From: Steromphala cineraria
Taxonomy: Eukaryota > Mollusca > Gastropoda > Trochida > Trochidae
DNA: 64,000 bases
NCBI GenBank assembly: GCA_916613615.1
Contig: OU744731.1
Span: 13,150,726 to 13,214,725 of the forward strand
Direction: 5' to 3'
Position 1 is the first letter of the stretch. Each line of letters opens with the position of its first letter. Below the pieces are notes generated by a model. It was not told where the DNA came from. It searched no databases and saw nothing but the letters and a program-made list of their open reading frames with translations. A program made the translations under genes and the position numbers. Positions 24,340 to 35,949 of this stretch are shown here, piece by piece.

Positions 24340-24803
24340 ATGGACATGAACTTGCTGACTACTTATTAACCAGAAATCTCATTTGATTGATGGTCCTTGC
24401 ATCAAAGGTCATGTTCATTGGAACTTGGGTCATCAAATAGAATGCTTTTACCTAGATGAGTATGAGTGTGAATGGGTCTATCTTGTGATTTGATTACTTT
24501 TAAATGTTATCTTTGCTATTAGTCACAACCTCAACTTAGACAAGTACAAATATGAATATAGGCCCCCTTTTGGTTTGCTTGTATTAAAACAGTGTCCAAT
24601 AGAACAAGTGTCATCATATAAAACCAGCGCAAAGTTGAGTTGAGCAATTTTGAGTTATTTGTAAGGTAGTTGAGATTGAATTAATGATGTTTCATGAAGA
24701 GTATGTCAAATGATATAGAGAAAATCAAGCATATTTTAGCAGTGAACTGTGAGCTAGATATTGTATTTAAGAATGAATGAATGAATCAATGAATGAATCA
24801 ATG

Positions 24804-24834
<31 letters not shown>

Positions 24835-25210
24835 GAAAAAATGAAAATTAACAACTCACATGACAAACTCGGTTTACCTCTAAAATACTGAAATGGTGTA
24901 TGAATTTGGAATCTGTTAAGGCTCTGAAATTAGAAAGTTTAGAATTGTTTTCATCCCAGAGGTCAGTCAGTTACATTCACATTGATTGTATTAATTTTCA
25001 GTTTCTTCTTGAGACAAAACTGATATAATCAGTGGAAAGGTTGACTTAGAGTGAACTTGCTGACTTTTCTAACCAAATAGTTTCCTATATGGATGGTCCC
25101 GACATCAAAGGTCATATCCATTAGAACAAGAGACATCAGATACGAGGCTTTCACCACGATGAGTATAAGTGTGAATAGATCTATCTTGTGGTTTGATGAT
25201 AGCTAGTGTC
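24340..25210 (+). repeat. Two diverged copies of a repeat, about 700 bp apart
   Basis: The segment near 24346-24500 (TGAACTTGCTGACT, ATCAAAGGTCAT, GATGAGTATGAGTGTGAAT, TCTATCTTGTGATTTGAT) recurs at about 25050-25200 with roughly one substitution in five to seven bases. Weaker related blocks (AGAAAGGGT.TCATC) lie near 25254 and 25980. This is an old local duplication series. Confidence 0.6.
24771..24834 (+). repeat. Tetranucleotide microsatellite (AATG/AATC)
   Basis: Alternating GAATGAAT and CAATCAAT tetranucleotides, most regular (TCAA) at the right end. Confidence 0.95.
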
Positions 25211-25479
25211 TCAATTACTACAAGATTCATTTTGAAATAGAATGAATCAGATAGAAAGGGTGTCATCTGTGAAGTTTAAACAACTTTATTATTTGTGAAT
25301 ATACAGCAACGTAGTTTTCTTGAAACCAACGGAACTACATCCCATAACTTTACCAAACAAGGTATCATTATGTTCTTGTTAGTAAGGAGGAACAGCAGCA
25401 GCTCATGTTTTCTTTTGCATTATTTGAATGTTAGCAGTTTTGACTCAAGGCTTTTATGTTCATTGAGCAATGTGGTGTA

Positions 25480-25912
25480 GTTGTGTAGCCATTTTCCTAT
25501 GCAAAGCCTAAAATGCCAGTTTCCAAACTGTCAGTTTTATGCCTCGCTACAGACCCTTGAGTTTTCTGTGTGTGACAGGGTGAGGTCTACTACTTCCCAC
25601 TGGCTTCGGCTGGAGGGATATCTCTTTGGCCGAACAGCTAGAGCGTAGGACTCTCAACTCGAAGGTCCCGGGTTCGAATCCCACGTGGACATGAAAATAT
25701 TGGATTTTCTTTCCTGCTACATGTGCTTGCTCTCAAGCTTACTATAAGAGCTTACTATTAATAGTCTTATCAGAAAGTAACTGGAGATTGCTAACAATCG
25801 CCTGTATGGGCGCTGATATCAGCACAGAAAACTCAAGGGTCGGCAGAAAGGCATACAACTGTCGGTTCAGAAACTAGAGTTTTAGGCTTTGCGTAAGAAG
25901 ATGTTGTGTAGC
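25480..25912. mobile_element. TIR element with internal tRNA-like sequence and 10-bp direct repeats
   Basis: A body of about 413 bp (25490-25902) is bounded by GTTGTGTAGC at 25480-25489 and 25903-25912, an apparent target-site duplication. Its termini are long inverted repeats. Positions 25501-25570 pair with 25823-25892, about 58 of 70 positions matching. Pairing continues more weakly to 25491 and 25902. The first core bases are GCAAAGCCTAAAA and the inner ends read GACCCTTGAGTTTTCTGTG. Between the arms sits a tRNA-like stretch (25621-25690). There is no transposase frame, so the element is non-autonomous. A duplication of 8-10 bp points to hAT-, MULE- or P-like insertion and not Tc1/mariner; the superfamily is not recognised. 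Confidence 0.82.
25621..25690 (+). mobile_element. tRNA-like sequence inside a TIR element
   Basis: A perfect B box GGTTCGAATCC at 25671-25681 lies 34 nt after an A-box-like TGGCCGAACA (25627-25636), the usual tRNA-gene spacing. The T-arm GTCCCGGGTTCGAATCCCAC is convincing, while the acceptor and anticodon stems are imperfect. The arrangement TGGCCGA resembles Ser/Leu-type (class II) tRNAs, but there is no clear variable arm. I treat it as a captured or SINE-derived tRNA relic that may still recruit Pol III, not as a working tRNA gene. Confidence 0.6.
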
Positions 25913-26149
25913 ATGCTGACCTATTAGGCAAAGAGACATCATATTCCTCATGAGTCATGTTAAAATAGAGTGTGTCCAGCAGAAAGGGTTTCATCCCCTA
26001 GTGGAGAATGAGTTTGAAATCAACATGTGTGTGAATACATCAACATTGTGCACGCGGTTGTATAAATCATATGTCTTTAATCGTATTTATCATTTAGTTT
26101 ACACTTTGACCAAGAACACAAATCATGCTTGAAGCTGACAGCACCCATT

Positions 26150-27380
26150 AAAAGCAACTAGCAGAAACATTGGATATGTAAGCTATCCTCACTTTTGCCA
26201 TCGAAACTTCAGAATTCATAACCCTTAGAGAGCTAATTACTTCCTTAAAGAACAACTTTTGAATAAGTTCCACAGTGAAACCTTTGTTTCTCCTGCAACA
26301 TTACTCAACTTATGAAGAAAATCAACATTTGTGTTTTAATCCTTGATAATGTATGAGAACTTTTAAACTTCAAAGCTATGCACTGGCTCTTATAATTAAT
26401 TTTCCTTAGATTTGTTTTTCTCACATAGATCTTTCTTTCTTGAATGTCTGCTTTAATTATACCAAACATTTTACCATCCTTATCTTATTATACAGAGTGC
26501 CATTCATTACAAGATTGAAAAATGATATTCTGAACGTATTTATATTCAAACCCTTGTCTTGCAACACTGGAATTAAAGGAAAAAAATTGCCAAGATTTCC
26601 GTGCAATTTCCGTGCGTTGTGTTGAAAGTTTAGATCTGTTTACAAAAAGTCACCCATGTTGAATACAAATGGCATATTTGTACCCAGAAACCCTCGTTTG
26701 GAGAATTAACATTTAAACAGCTACATTAAATGTCTCTTTAATCGCTCTTGGTTAAATATATCAACTTTAAGTTTTTATTTGTTAAACTTTACTCATTGAT
26801 AAACCCTGAAACTCTTTCAAGAACTTTCTCATTGGTAAGACCTCCAAAATGAACCTTTGCGATATATTTGTGTGTGATTTTTTTAAATCAAAGTTTTAAA
26901 CCAAGAACTTATAGACATACTTCCATCAAGGAAAGTTCTTAAAGGATATTATTGTTATTATCCTAAAAACAAAACAATTTGAAAGCATCAACAATCTTTC
27001 ATAAAGAAATATGCAAAGATGTAATACATTTAAGATTTTCCCCAAATAATGACCAACATTTATGCTTTTATTTGTACCCAGTGCCTCTCATATGATTTGT
27101 CAGAGAGACAGAAAGTCACCAATTAGAGGGGTATTTTATTAATTCTTATACATAAAAACATTGTTCTATTAGAATGGTCAGATTTTTTATGAAATTACCT
27201 GATGAACTCAGTACCCTTGAGACAAATGTCTACATACAAAATGATTAGTTTCTTACCAATGCAATCTTTTCTGCACTATGACTACCATTTGGATCTTATG
27301 TTTGGTATAATGGGGGTCTTTCAAATGTTGAGGTCTTACAATGTCTGCCCCTGAAGGGTCAGGAAACATGGTTGATTTTC
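26150..27380. other. Intergenic DNA, no gene recognised
   Basis: AT-rich sequence. Short open frames here lack splice or repeat support. Confidence 0.5.
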
Positions 27381-27382
27381 TC

Positions 27383-28342
27383 TTAGACCATGGCTGCTTT
27401 GTTGTGACCCATGGTCTAACTAACCTCATTTTCAGTTAGACCACGGTCGGAACTACTTTTTATGAGCAAGACAATGTCGTGATCAAACCACTTCTATTAC
27501 AAACAACAAAACAAAACTAAAATATGCATTTTATTACGTAAAATTGATTTAACAGATTAAGCAGCCTTTCGGGTCATTACGCAGAAAAGCATGTACAGCT
27601 TTTTTCTCAAAAGATACCCATGCATTTCGATGGATATCCTGCGTCGAATTTCGGCATAGCATTGGCATGACTGCACGTCGCTTTCCTGATATATAATACC
27701 TGTAAATGAAATAAACGCCGATATCAGGACTGTAGACTTTCATATCCTGATTCAGTTATGGAATGACAATGAATGACAGTTTTTACAATGTTTACAGAGA
27801 GGTTACCATTGCGAACAGTATGAAACAGTTCTTATCCAAGCAGCGGCCAAATTGGATGTCCACCACGTCGACACTTACTAATATTGTAATATGGCCTTCA
27901 AATAATATCTGAACTGAATAGTCTTATTTCATGAAACAATTGTATTAATTACTTGTTTATCGTTTTTATACTCACCATATTCACAAGCACAACTTCTTTT
28001 CTAAGGTTCCACATGCGTAAGGTAGAGAGCTGTCAATATATGTACGGCCCCTTCCATTTACCTTGCCCAAAGGACAAATTCACAGCATGTGCATGTCGAA
28101 AGTGAAGCTGCACGTGCACCTCGTGAAGATGCGACCTAACGCGAATTTCACGAGCTCTATGGTTTTGTTTTGATGTCAATTACTTGTGTGACACGTTCGC
28201 CGTCAAATAGTTCGAAATCTTTTCAACAAAAATAATATCATCTTTTGATTTAAGACAGCGTTTAATAAATTACGTTTGAGGCCATGATCTAAGTAAGTTA
28301 GACCATTTAAACGATTAGACAACAGGCCCTCATGGTCTAACT
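27383..28342. repeat. CpG-richer island bracketed by inverted motif clusters, possible DNA element
   Basis: Variants of ATGGTCTAACT, in either orientation, occur at 27383-27393, 27409-27420 and 27435-27446 on the left, and at 28282-28293, 28296-28306 and 28332-28342 on the right. The order of orientations is mirrored between the two sides, as terminal inverted repeats would be. Each cluster also contains its own short hairpin; on the right AGTTAGACCAT pairs perfectly with ATGGTCTAACT. The interior (27590-28210) holds more CpG than most of the window. Target-site duplication is unclear. It could be a diverged TIR element or a regulatory island. Confidence 0.5.
27525..28014 (-). CDS. Candidate two-exon small gene, minus strand
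   Basis: On the minus strand an ATG at 28014-28012 opens 13 codons (MWNLRKEVVLVNM) up to a strong donor (ATG|GTGAGT, intron from 27975). An acceptor ATTTCATTTACAG ends at 27700, giving a 276-nt intron. The following exon runs to a minus-strand AATAAA at 27535-27530. All three frames of exon 2 stay open for 30 codons or more. The phase joined directly to exon 1 stops after about 30 codons; the other two last 47-49 codons. Which frame is translated is therefore undecided. CpG content is higher than nearby. No domain recognised, so this may be a short or non-coding transcript. Confidence 0.25.
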
Positions 28343-28344
28343 AT

Positions 28345-29685
28345 TACATATAGTGTTTGTTTCCGGAGCACAACTCTAAAAGTATTTGACCAATCATCAA
28401 CAAATTTGGTATTGTGCCTTTCAGATTAATTTACAAATTGCCTTTGTGAAGTGTGAGCAAATGTTCATTATCTCCCTTATTTGAAAGACCAAGGGACCAG
28501 TTGGGGTGGTATAAATGACATCTAGTAGCATTATAAGTGTAGTCAAAAGTTTCTATGTATACATTATTCTTGTTGTTAATATCAATTTGTGGCGGGGAAT
28601 CATGTCATCTTTGTGACAATTACTTATTTGTCTTTCTGTTTCCACAGTAATAATTTGGACTTATTGTTATGGAGGGGAATGTACATATCCCTCTAACAGG
28701 CTTTTTAACCAATCTAATTAATAAGTAACATATGTACAGGGACAGTTCTTGGGATTTTATGGTAGAAGGTTGGGAAATGGGGGGAGGGGGTTGGGACAAA
28801 TGTTTCTATGATTAAAAACATTCGTTAGATCTTTTTAAACAAGTTCATTAACCTTTTTTCAAAATAAGGATGCACACTTTTCAATACATCTTTCTACCAA
28901 GTGATAGTGAATATGTCTACCATTGTAATGTAAAACATGTTCGTTTTGCAGATCAATTCATCAGATAATCCCTACAGTGTTTTGGTTGGTTTTGATGTTG
29001 TAGTTGTAGGTTTCATGTTATACAATATCTCTCAGACAGGAGAAGTTCTCAGTGCAATGAACATAATTGTAAATATTGATGACCCATTATATTTTGTCCA
29101 TCTTTTTCTTTTAGATATAATTTATATGGCTTTCTTGAATTTTAAAAATATCTTTTTTATCTTTTAGTCATTGAATGGAAATGTGAAAGACAGTATGCAT
29201 TAGGATAGACTCCTTAATTTGAGACAGGAATAAGATCATGTTTTTTCTTTTCATCGCAATGATTTCATATTATCTAAAGAGGTCAAATATTGAAAGGAAT
29301 TCATTAGAAGCCGCTATGCATAGATTTTAATAAGATTTTAAATATAAGATGAAAATCAAACATTTTCAAGAACAGTTCAGAGCATTGAAGACCAGACAGT
29401 CTATAGATATATAAGATGACATGATTCTCTTCAGTTAGTTCAAAACCTTCAATATTTTGCTGTTTATATGGAGAGTGCAAAAGACCGACTTCATTAAGAT
29501 TGTAGAAGGTAAATTTTTTAACCTCCTTGATAAGATCTCGATGGTTTCTGATGACAATTTTTAAATGCCTTGTGTAAATCTTAAGAAGACAAGGGGTTTA
29601 TGGATTATCATCTTCTTTATTGTATAATGTAGTGACATTTTGGTATTGATTCTTATACCAATTTCAAGCAAAAATATACATGGAT
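28345..29685. other. Intergenic DNA, one weak open frame
   Basis: An open frame from 28937 to 29167 follows a fair acceptor (TTCGTTTTGCAG, AG ending at 28951). It encodes a hydrophobic, Val-rich peptide, but I could not find a convincing donor or poly(A) signal and do not annotate it as an exon. Confidence 0.4.
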
Positions 29686-29689
29686 TTTC

Positions 29690-31030
29690 TCCCAAGAAGC
29701 ATATGGCAATGCCTCCTCAGGGATCAATCATTATATTGAGGAATGCCCTGTTTCTGTAATGCAGTAACACAGGGAAGAGAGCCATTTCCTTTACAAAGGT
29801 GCACAAGAGAGATGAGGTCAGTAATGTTCATAGAATCGTCCTCATTAGCAAGTGTTAATGGTCCATATGGGACCAGGCACTCATAGCACTCAATGAACCA
29901 AGTTTCCAGTTATATCTTAGAATATAGATACAATGGTATAATAATTACATATAATAATATATTTTGTCTTTATTATTATTATTATTATTATTAGTGTCCT
30001 AGCTTTTCCTAAAATGAAGACAAAAGTTTCATTGACAGTATTTATATATGTACATAGAAGAGTCCTCCCTTGAAAAAACAAGAAAACTCTTACTGGTATA
30101 ATAACTGAACTTGCCAAGCTCTTTTGGTTGGTTAACAAAATTTAAATAGGGCTATTTCTGTTTTAAACACACCAAATCTTCTGAAATTTGAAACCTTATG
30201 ACCTTGTCTGAACAGTCTTATTGGCATTCTTTCCAAGAAGCATGTGGTAATGGTCCACAAGGGACTTCTATTTATACCTGTCTCAAAAAACTCTGTCTGT
30301 GTGGTGAACACAAACTGAAAATGGAATAGATCGAGCCATTTATATTTGATAGCTTTTTCATGAACCAAGCAAGTAGTTGATTGTTTAATCCTGATGACCT
30401 TGTCTGAACAGTTTACTTAACAGTTCCTCAAAGATTGTGGTATATATCCACAAAAGATGTATGTGTATGATCACAAACTCATTATTACATATAAATGGAA
30501 CAGGTTCATTTCTGTTTCATAATTTATAAAAAAGCAAGATTGTTGATCTTTGATATTGATGAACTTGCAAGAACAATCTAATTGATTCTCTCCCACCCTC
30601 CCAAAGAAGCATGTGGTTCCTCCAATTATACCAGGCATGCACCTCTGTCTGTGAACTTCACATGTCTATGTGCAAGCAATCATTGATATTTCTGTTCTTC
30701 CAAGGCCAAGAGGGTATGCCTGATTACACAACGTTTGTTGATTTGTCTACATGGGCAATGAAGCAGCTGTACAGACTATGTAGAGTGTAATTACCATTGA
30801 TTTCAAGGACGGGTGATCTCCTGAAGCATGTGTAACTTAACATGTGCTATAATTTCAATTATTTCTGCTTCTTCTTTTCAAGCTTGACAAGAAATGCCAA
30901 AAGCCCTATTGTTAATTTGTCCCTATGACCCAGTTTTCATCTATAAGGAGTCTAATTGACAGTGATTTACAAGAAATGTCATCCCTAAAGCATTTGGTAA
31001 TGATCTGTTAGGCTTCCTTCATTGTTATAC
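29690..31030 (+). repeat. Highly diverged array related to the 4.5-6.5 kb array
   Basis: Blocks such as GATGACCTTGTCTGAACAGT (near 30200 and 30390), GAAGCATGTGGTAATGGTCC (near 30238) and CACAAGGGACT recur at roughly 180-bp intervals. They match the consensus of the units at 4540-6470. Units are much more decayed here, so this is an older member of the same satellite-like family. A (TTA)n microsatellite lies inside at about 29970-29993. Confidence 0.65.
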
Positions 31031-32022
31031 ATGCCATTATTGGCTCTGATTCTTCACCATTATCTCCAATTCCAATATATTGATCTCTCATTTGATTGTC
31101 AAGTATATCACATCCTCCAGTATATTTTGCATTGCTTATATCTAATGGTAAAGCTTGGATGTTATCCAAGGATGATTTTGCAGTCTTTATGTTTTTAACT
31201 TTATGTATTGCATTACAATGTTTTAATCTAGTCTTTTATTAAAATGTTTATGAAATATTATCTGTATGAACTTTTTAGCAAGCAGTCTATACAATCTGTT
31301 AGTCAGAATTTCAAATTCACAATATAACTTTATACAATGGTTGAATATGCATATGAACAAGTATATATAGTACATATAAGTATATATCAAGTTGAACCTT
31401 ATTCACTGAATGGCATTAAGGTGTATGAAAAAAATTAATAGTCTATTGTTTGAAAAGTTAACATACTCCAATTGTTATTTTCACTTTTTCAGAAATTGAT
31501 ATCTATATTGGATACATATTACCAAAAATGAAGTAAAGGTAAGTTTTTTTTTTAAAATTTCATAAGAGATGATATGCTTTTTGTAATTATTATTTTAAAT
31601 AAAGACAAATATTTCAAGAAAAGGGTGACTTGTCTGTCATAAGCAGATGAAGTCAGCCACGGGAGGAGAAAAAGCTTGTGGTAACATATTTTGGGATCAG
31701 ACCCCCTGTCATCAAAACATTTATGAAATTTCAAACAGAATTCTTCTGGTAGAAATTAAAACTATGTATGTTGTACATAAATGGTAGAAATTAAAGCTAT
31801 GTATGTTCTACATTGATACTATATATATCTATCTATCAATTTTTCATAATTGCTGCCTAGTATATCCCATTTTCTGGTATCTAATCTGTTAAAAGGTTGT
31901 CCGTCTGTCTGTCTGTCCATACAGGCCATTGATTCTGTACTGTAAACCTGTCAGTCAGCCACCAGCTATTGGTATTGTATTACTGTACATCAGGAAATGA
32001 AGTAATAGTAATTGTATCTGTA

Positions 32023-32229
32023 TAAAATATTAACACCACTGCAACACTATACACCTGAGTGTTGAAGGTTCTGAAGTAAGGCAGGAAATTAGGCATCGGT
32101 TGGTACCATTTGATATCTGATGTGTAATGATCATCTCATAATGTGATGGTAATAACCCTGTGAGGAGATTAGCTCAATGGTGATATGCATAATTTAGGGT
32201 TCTAATCATATGTGGTGTCAGGAGTCTGG
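32023..32229 (+). repeat. Dispersed repeat family C, copy B
   Basis: Matches 9397-9601 with few changes over about 200 bp in the same orientation. It shares GTGTAATGATCATCTCATAA and ATGCATAATTTAGGGTTCTA. No flanking duplication was found. Confidence 0.8.
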
Positions 32230-32461
32230 GTGATAAATTCATTGATGCCATTAGGTCATGTTTGATGCCATTGGTAATTTGTCTGCGAAAAAATAATTAT
32301 TGATGAATTCTTAGCTGTTTTTATCTCCTTTTGTTTTAAGAACTTAGAATTATATTTAATTTATTAAGATTCAATATCCATTGGATCTATAAATCAAATT
32401 CAATATTATGAATGTGTAAGGTTTATAAAGAGAGTTATGGATATAAGACATCAGGTTAATA

Positions 32462-32571
32462 TACAGTAGAACATGGATGTAGCAAATTAGGATATAGCGA
32501 ACTCCGGATATAGCGAACTAAATTCGTTGGTCCCTTGAAGTACGTTAACGTTATATCCATGTTCTACTGTA
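32462..32571. mobile_element. 106-bp MITE, pogo/Tigger-like termini
   Basis: The element at 32464-32569 begins CAGTAGAACATGGAT and ends ATCCATGTTCTACTG, a perfect terminal inverted repeat, and sits between TA dinucleotides. The interior has several GATATAGCGAACT-like blocks. CAGTAGAA-type termini with TA duplication fit the pogo/Tigger branch of Tc1/mariner (family knowledge). There is no transposase, so it is non-autonomous. A relative lies at 42366-42506. Confidence 0.85.
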
Positions 32572-33515
32572 TATAGTGCTGAAGAAATCAGTAAAACATA
32601 ATATCCTGGTAAGCTAAATCAATTAATACTAATAGTCTAATACTAATTATATTAATAAAAGAAGATATATCTTAATATAATGTAATAAAGAGACACATTG
32701 AATAAATAAATATTGTCTTAAGGTAAAATCAAGAACATCGCTGACAACTTGTAGTGGGTCAAATGTTCAGACTGATCAATATCATGATACATTTCATGAA
32801 TAAGAATTGACTGACCTGAATTTACATGACTGAAATCTTCATGATTATTAGTGTTGGAAAATATAGAGAGACTTTTTTAAACCAAAATATGCTAATTCAA
32901 GGACTTTATTCCTCACTGGAATCCAGTGACATTGGTGTTGAATTCAAATGAACAGAAGTCCCTAAGGAAAAGCTGTGCTAGCCATGTAGAAAAGAAATAA
33001 GTAGTTCTTAGTCTGAAAAAAATTGCTCTCTACCAGGAATAAGGATTTTCCCTTGGTTAATGATTGCATGCTTATGCAAGAATATGATTTTAGGCTTATA
33101 ATAAAAAAAAGGTAACACTAATACTATGTATTTATCAATGTCATTTTTATATGAATAGAGTCAATTAAGTTTTAAGGAAATATGTAGTTTTTATAGTCTC
33201 TAATGAATTGAGTTTTACAAAGAATTATCATTTTCAATGAAAGTTATAATGTGTAAATTAGCTACACTCGTTTCATATTTGTCCATGTTATACCTAGATA
33301 ATTTTAATTCTCTTCCACTTAATTTATATAAATCATGATGAATGTTTTACAAAGCCTCTTATTTTCAAGTAAATGATTTCATAAATTCAGATCTTATATT
33401 CTGTATTTGAAAACTCTTTCTGACATATATCTATATATGTCCCCTTCACTTGCTTGATACATTGTACTCTTTTCTCAAAATCTTTCCAATTTTACTTCAA
33501 ACAATTGAATCTATT

Positions 33516-33704
33516 GATGATGATGATGATGATGGTGATGGTGATGGTGATGGTGATGGTGATGGTGATGGTGATGGTGATGGTGATGGTGATGGTGATG
33601 ATGATGATGATGATGGTGATGCTTATGATGATGGTGATGATGGTGATCGTGATGGTGATGCTCATGATGCTGATGATGATGATGATGATGAAGATGATGA
33701 TGAT
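33516..33704 (+). repeat. GAT / GATGGT microsatellite
   Basis: Pure GAT triplets give way to GATGGT hexamers, then GAT again with interruptions (GCTTAT, CGT, CTC). All frames are open because the period is a multiple of three; one frame would encode Asp/Gly runs, another Met/Val runs. Confidence 0.97.
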
Positions 33705-33899
33705 ATAAATACCAAACTTGTTAACAAATCTTTTGGAAGACATGTATGGTAATCACTTTTGATCATGTCTTCAAAATAACAAGCTCATTCCATCATGTTT
33801 TGAATTCTTTGAAGTATATGTTTGATATATGAATGCTGTCAAGGATTTAATGATTAAATCTGGAGATAAGCAAACAACAGCCTCTCGAACGTTTCTCAA

Positions 33900-35900
33900 C
33901 GACCTGTCTTGTATGACCCATCACAGTCCATGTGATACACACAGATTCCAATATTGTCAGTTCCTGTCTGTGAACCTCGTGGTTCAGTAATGGCTTTCAC
34001 CTGGATATTGGGAAACGATTTCATAATGTCTTTAGGGAACGTGTTTGTCTGTAGGTTAGGTTATTGTCTCTGTGTGTTTCAGATCTGTTCCATTGATACT
34101 TGGTATTTGTTTATGGAACAAGTGTTTATACCATACAACAAGCGTGGAAGCCTCCACCTGGATACTAATATGAGAAGATTTTGTAATGTCATAATGATAG
34201 GAGAGACAGACCCTAATGAGTTAAGTTATCATAGCTCTGTTGTTCTCTGTGTACTTTTGAATGGCTCAAGTGATACCTGGTTTTTATTTATGGAACCATG
34301 ATTTATACCATTCAACAAGCGTGGAAGCTTTCACCTGGATACAAGGTTCAATTCATAATTTCATCAGGGACTGTGTTGGTCTATTGGAGAGACAGATCCT
34401 AATGAGTTAAGTTATCATCCATCCATGGCTCTCTGTATGTGGGCTTTAGAATAGCTCAAGTGATTCCTGGTTTTTGTTAATGGAACCACGATTTATACCA
34501 TACAACAAGCGTGGAAGGTTTCACCTGTATACAAGGTTCATTTCATAATTTCACCAGGGACTGTGTTGGTCTAAAGGTGAAACAGAACCTAATAAGTTTA
34601 TTTATCATCCATGCTTCTCTATTGGCTTTAGAATGAGTTAAGTTATCATCCATCCATGGTTCTCTGTATGTGGGCTTTAGAATAGCTCAAGGGATTCCTG
34701 GTTTTTGTTAATGGAACCAACATTTAAACCAAACAACAAGCGTGGAAGCTTTTACCTGGATAGTATATGAGAAGATTTCATAATGTCTTTGGGGAATCTG
34801 TTTGTCTATAGAAGAAACAGATCCTAATAAGTTTATTTATCATCGATGGTTCTCCGTGGGCTTAAGAACAGCTCAAGTGACATATACCTTGCATTTGTTT
34901 ATATGGATATCATACATAATATACCCTACAACAATCATGGTTCAGTGGAGGCTTATACCTGGATACCAGGAGAAGATTTCATAATGTCACCAGGGACTGT
35001 GTTTGTTTAAAGAATAGATATAGATCGTAATAAGTTATGTTATAGTCAATGGATCTGAATGATTTGGATTGGCTCAACTCATACCATGTATTTGTTTATT
35101 GATACCATTTAACAATATACCCTACAAGAGGCATGTCCTGTGGAAGCCTTTCACCTGGAAACTCACAATTTTCATAATGTGAGTTGGGACTGTGTTTGTT
35201 TACAGGATAAACAGGTCCTAATGAGGTTAATTATTGTCTGCAGTTCTGTGTGATTTCGAATCGTTCAACTGATACTGTATATTTCTTTATTGATACCATA
35301 CAACAATATACCCTACAATGAGTGTGGTTCTGTGGGAAGGTTTCACCTGGATAATACAAGAAAATGTCATGTCAGTTGGGACTGTTTGTCTACAGGAGAA
35401 AAAGATCTCAATGAGTTAAGTAGTCGTCCATGGTTCTGTGTTGTCTTAAGAAAGGTGTAATTAAGTGATACAGTGATGTTTTTCTTTATGAATATATGAC
35501 AGTTGGGACTGTTTGTCTACAGGATAAAAAGATATCAATGAGTTAAGAACAGTTTAAGTGATACCATGTCTTTCTTTTTGGAAATATGACAACAATATAA
35601 CCTACAACAAGAATGGCTCTGTGAGAAATTTTCATCATGTCAGGAGGGACTGTTTGTGTCTAAAGGCTAAAAAGATCCTAATAAGGTTAGTTATCGTCTG
35701 TGGTTTTGTGTGATTTTGATCAGCTCAAGTGATACCTAGATGCTTGGTATATGTTGATGGAACCATGACTTAGATCCTTCAACAAGCATGGTTCTGTGTC
35801 CCACAGGGATTTGATTGTCTACACGATGATAATGAGGTTAGTTATTGTCTGTGGTTCTGTGGTACAGTCTCTATTGATCTATTTAGCAGGTCCTTGAAAA
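33900..35900 (+). repeat. Diverged tandem array, units about 180-230 bp
   Basis: The block ACAACAAGCGTGGAAG recurs near 34137, 34314, 34504 and 34733 (spacings about 177, 190 and 229). It is followed by TTCACCTGGATAC, CATAATTTCA.CAGGGACTGT and TCCTAATGAGTTAAGTTATC. More decayed units continue to about 35.9 kb. Unit length resembles the other arrays, but the sequence is mostly different. Frames of up to 115 codons here are repeat products. Confidence 0.8.
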
Positions 35901-35949
35901 GGTTTCATGATACATTCTAGAGTCATCAATGTATGCTTAGGTATAATGT

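Noticed and set aside
25621..25690. Functional tRNA gene
   Set aside because: A and B boxes are good, but the acceptor and anticodon stems are imperfect and the sequence sits within a transposable element.
28937..29167. 76-codon Val-rich frame after a TTTTGCAG acceptor
   Set aside because: No donor, poly(A) signal, start codon or recognisable motif; hydrophobic runs are common in T-rich DNA.
31491..31540. Short exon between TTTTTCAG and AAAG|GTAAGT
   Set aside because: The segment of about 46 nt reaches a TAA before the strong donor in its longest frame; only a weaker donor would keep it open.
33450..33752. Asp/Gly-rich open frame resembling an acidic matrix-type protein
   Set aside because: It is a translation of a GAT/GATGGT microsatellite; all frames are open, no ATG start or signal peptide fits, and the flanks lack coding character.
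33954..34301. 115-codon frame at the start of the 34-kb array
   Set aside because: It spans array units and is not kept in the neighbouring units.
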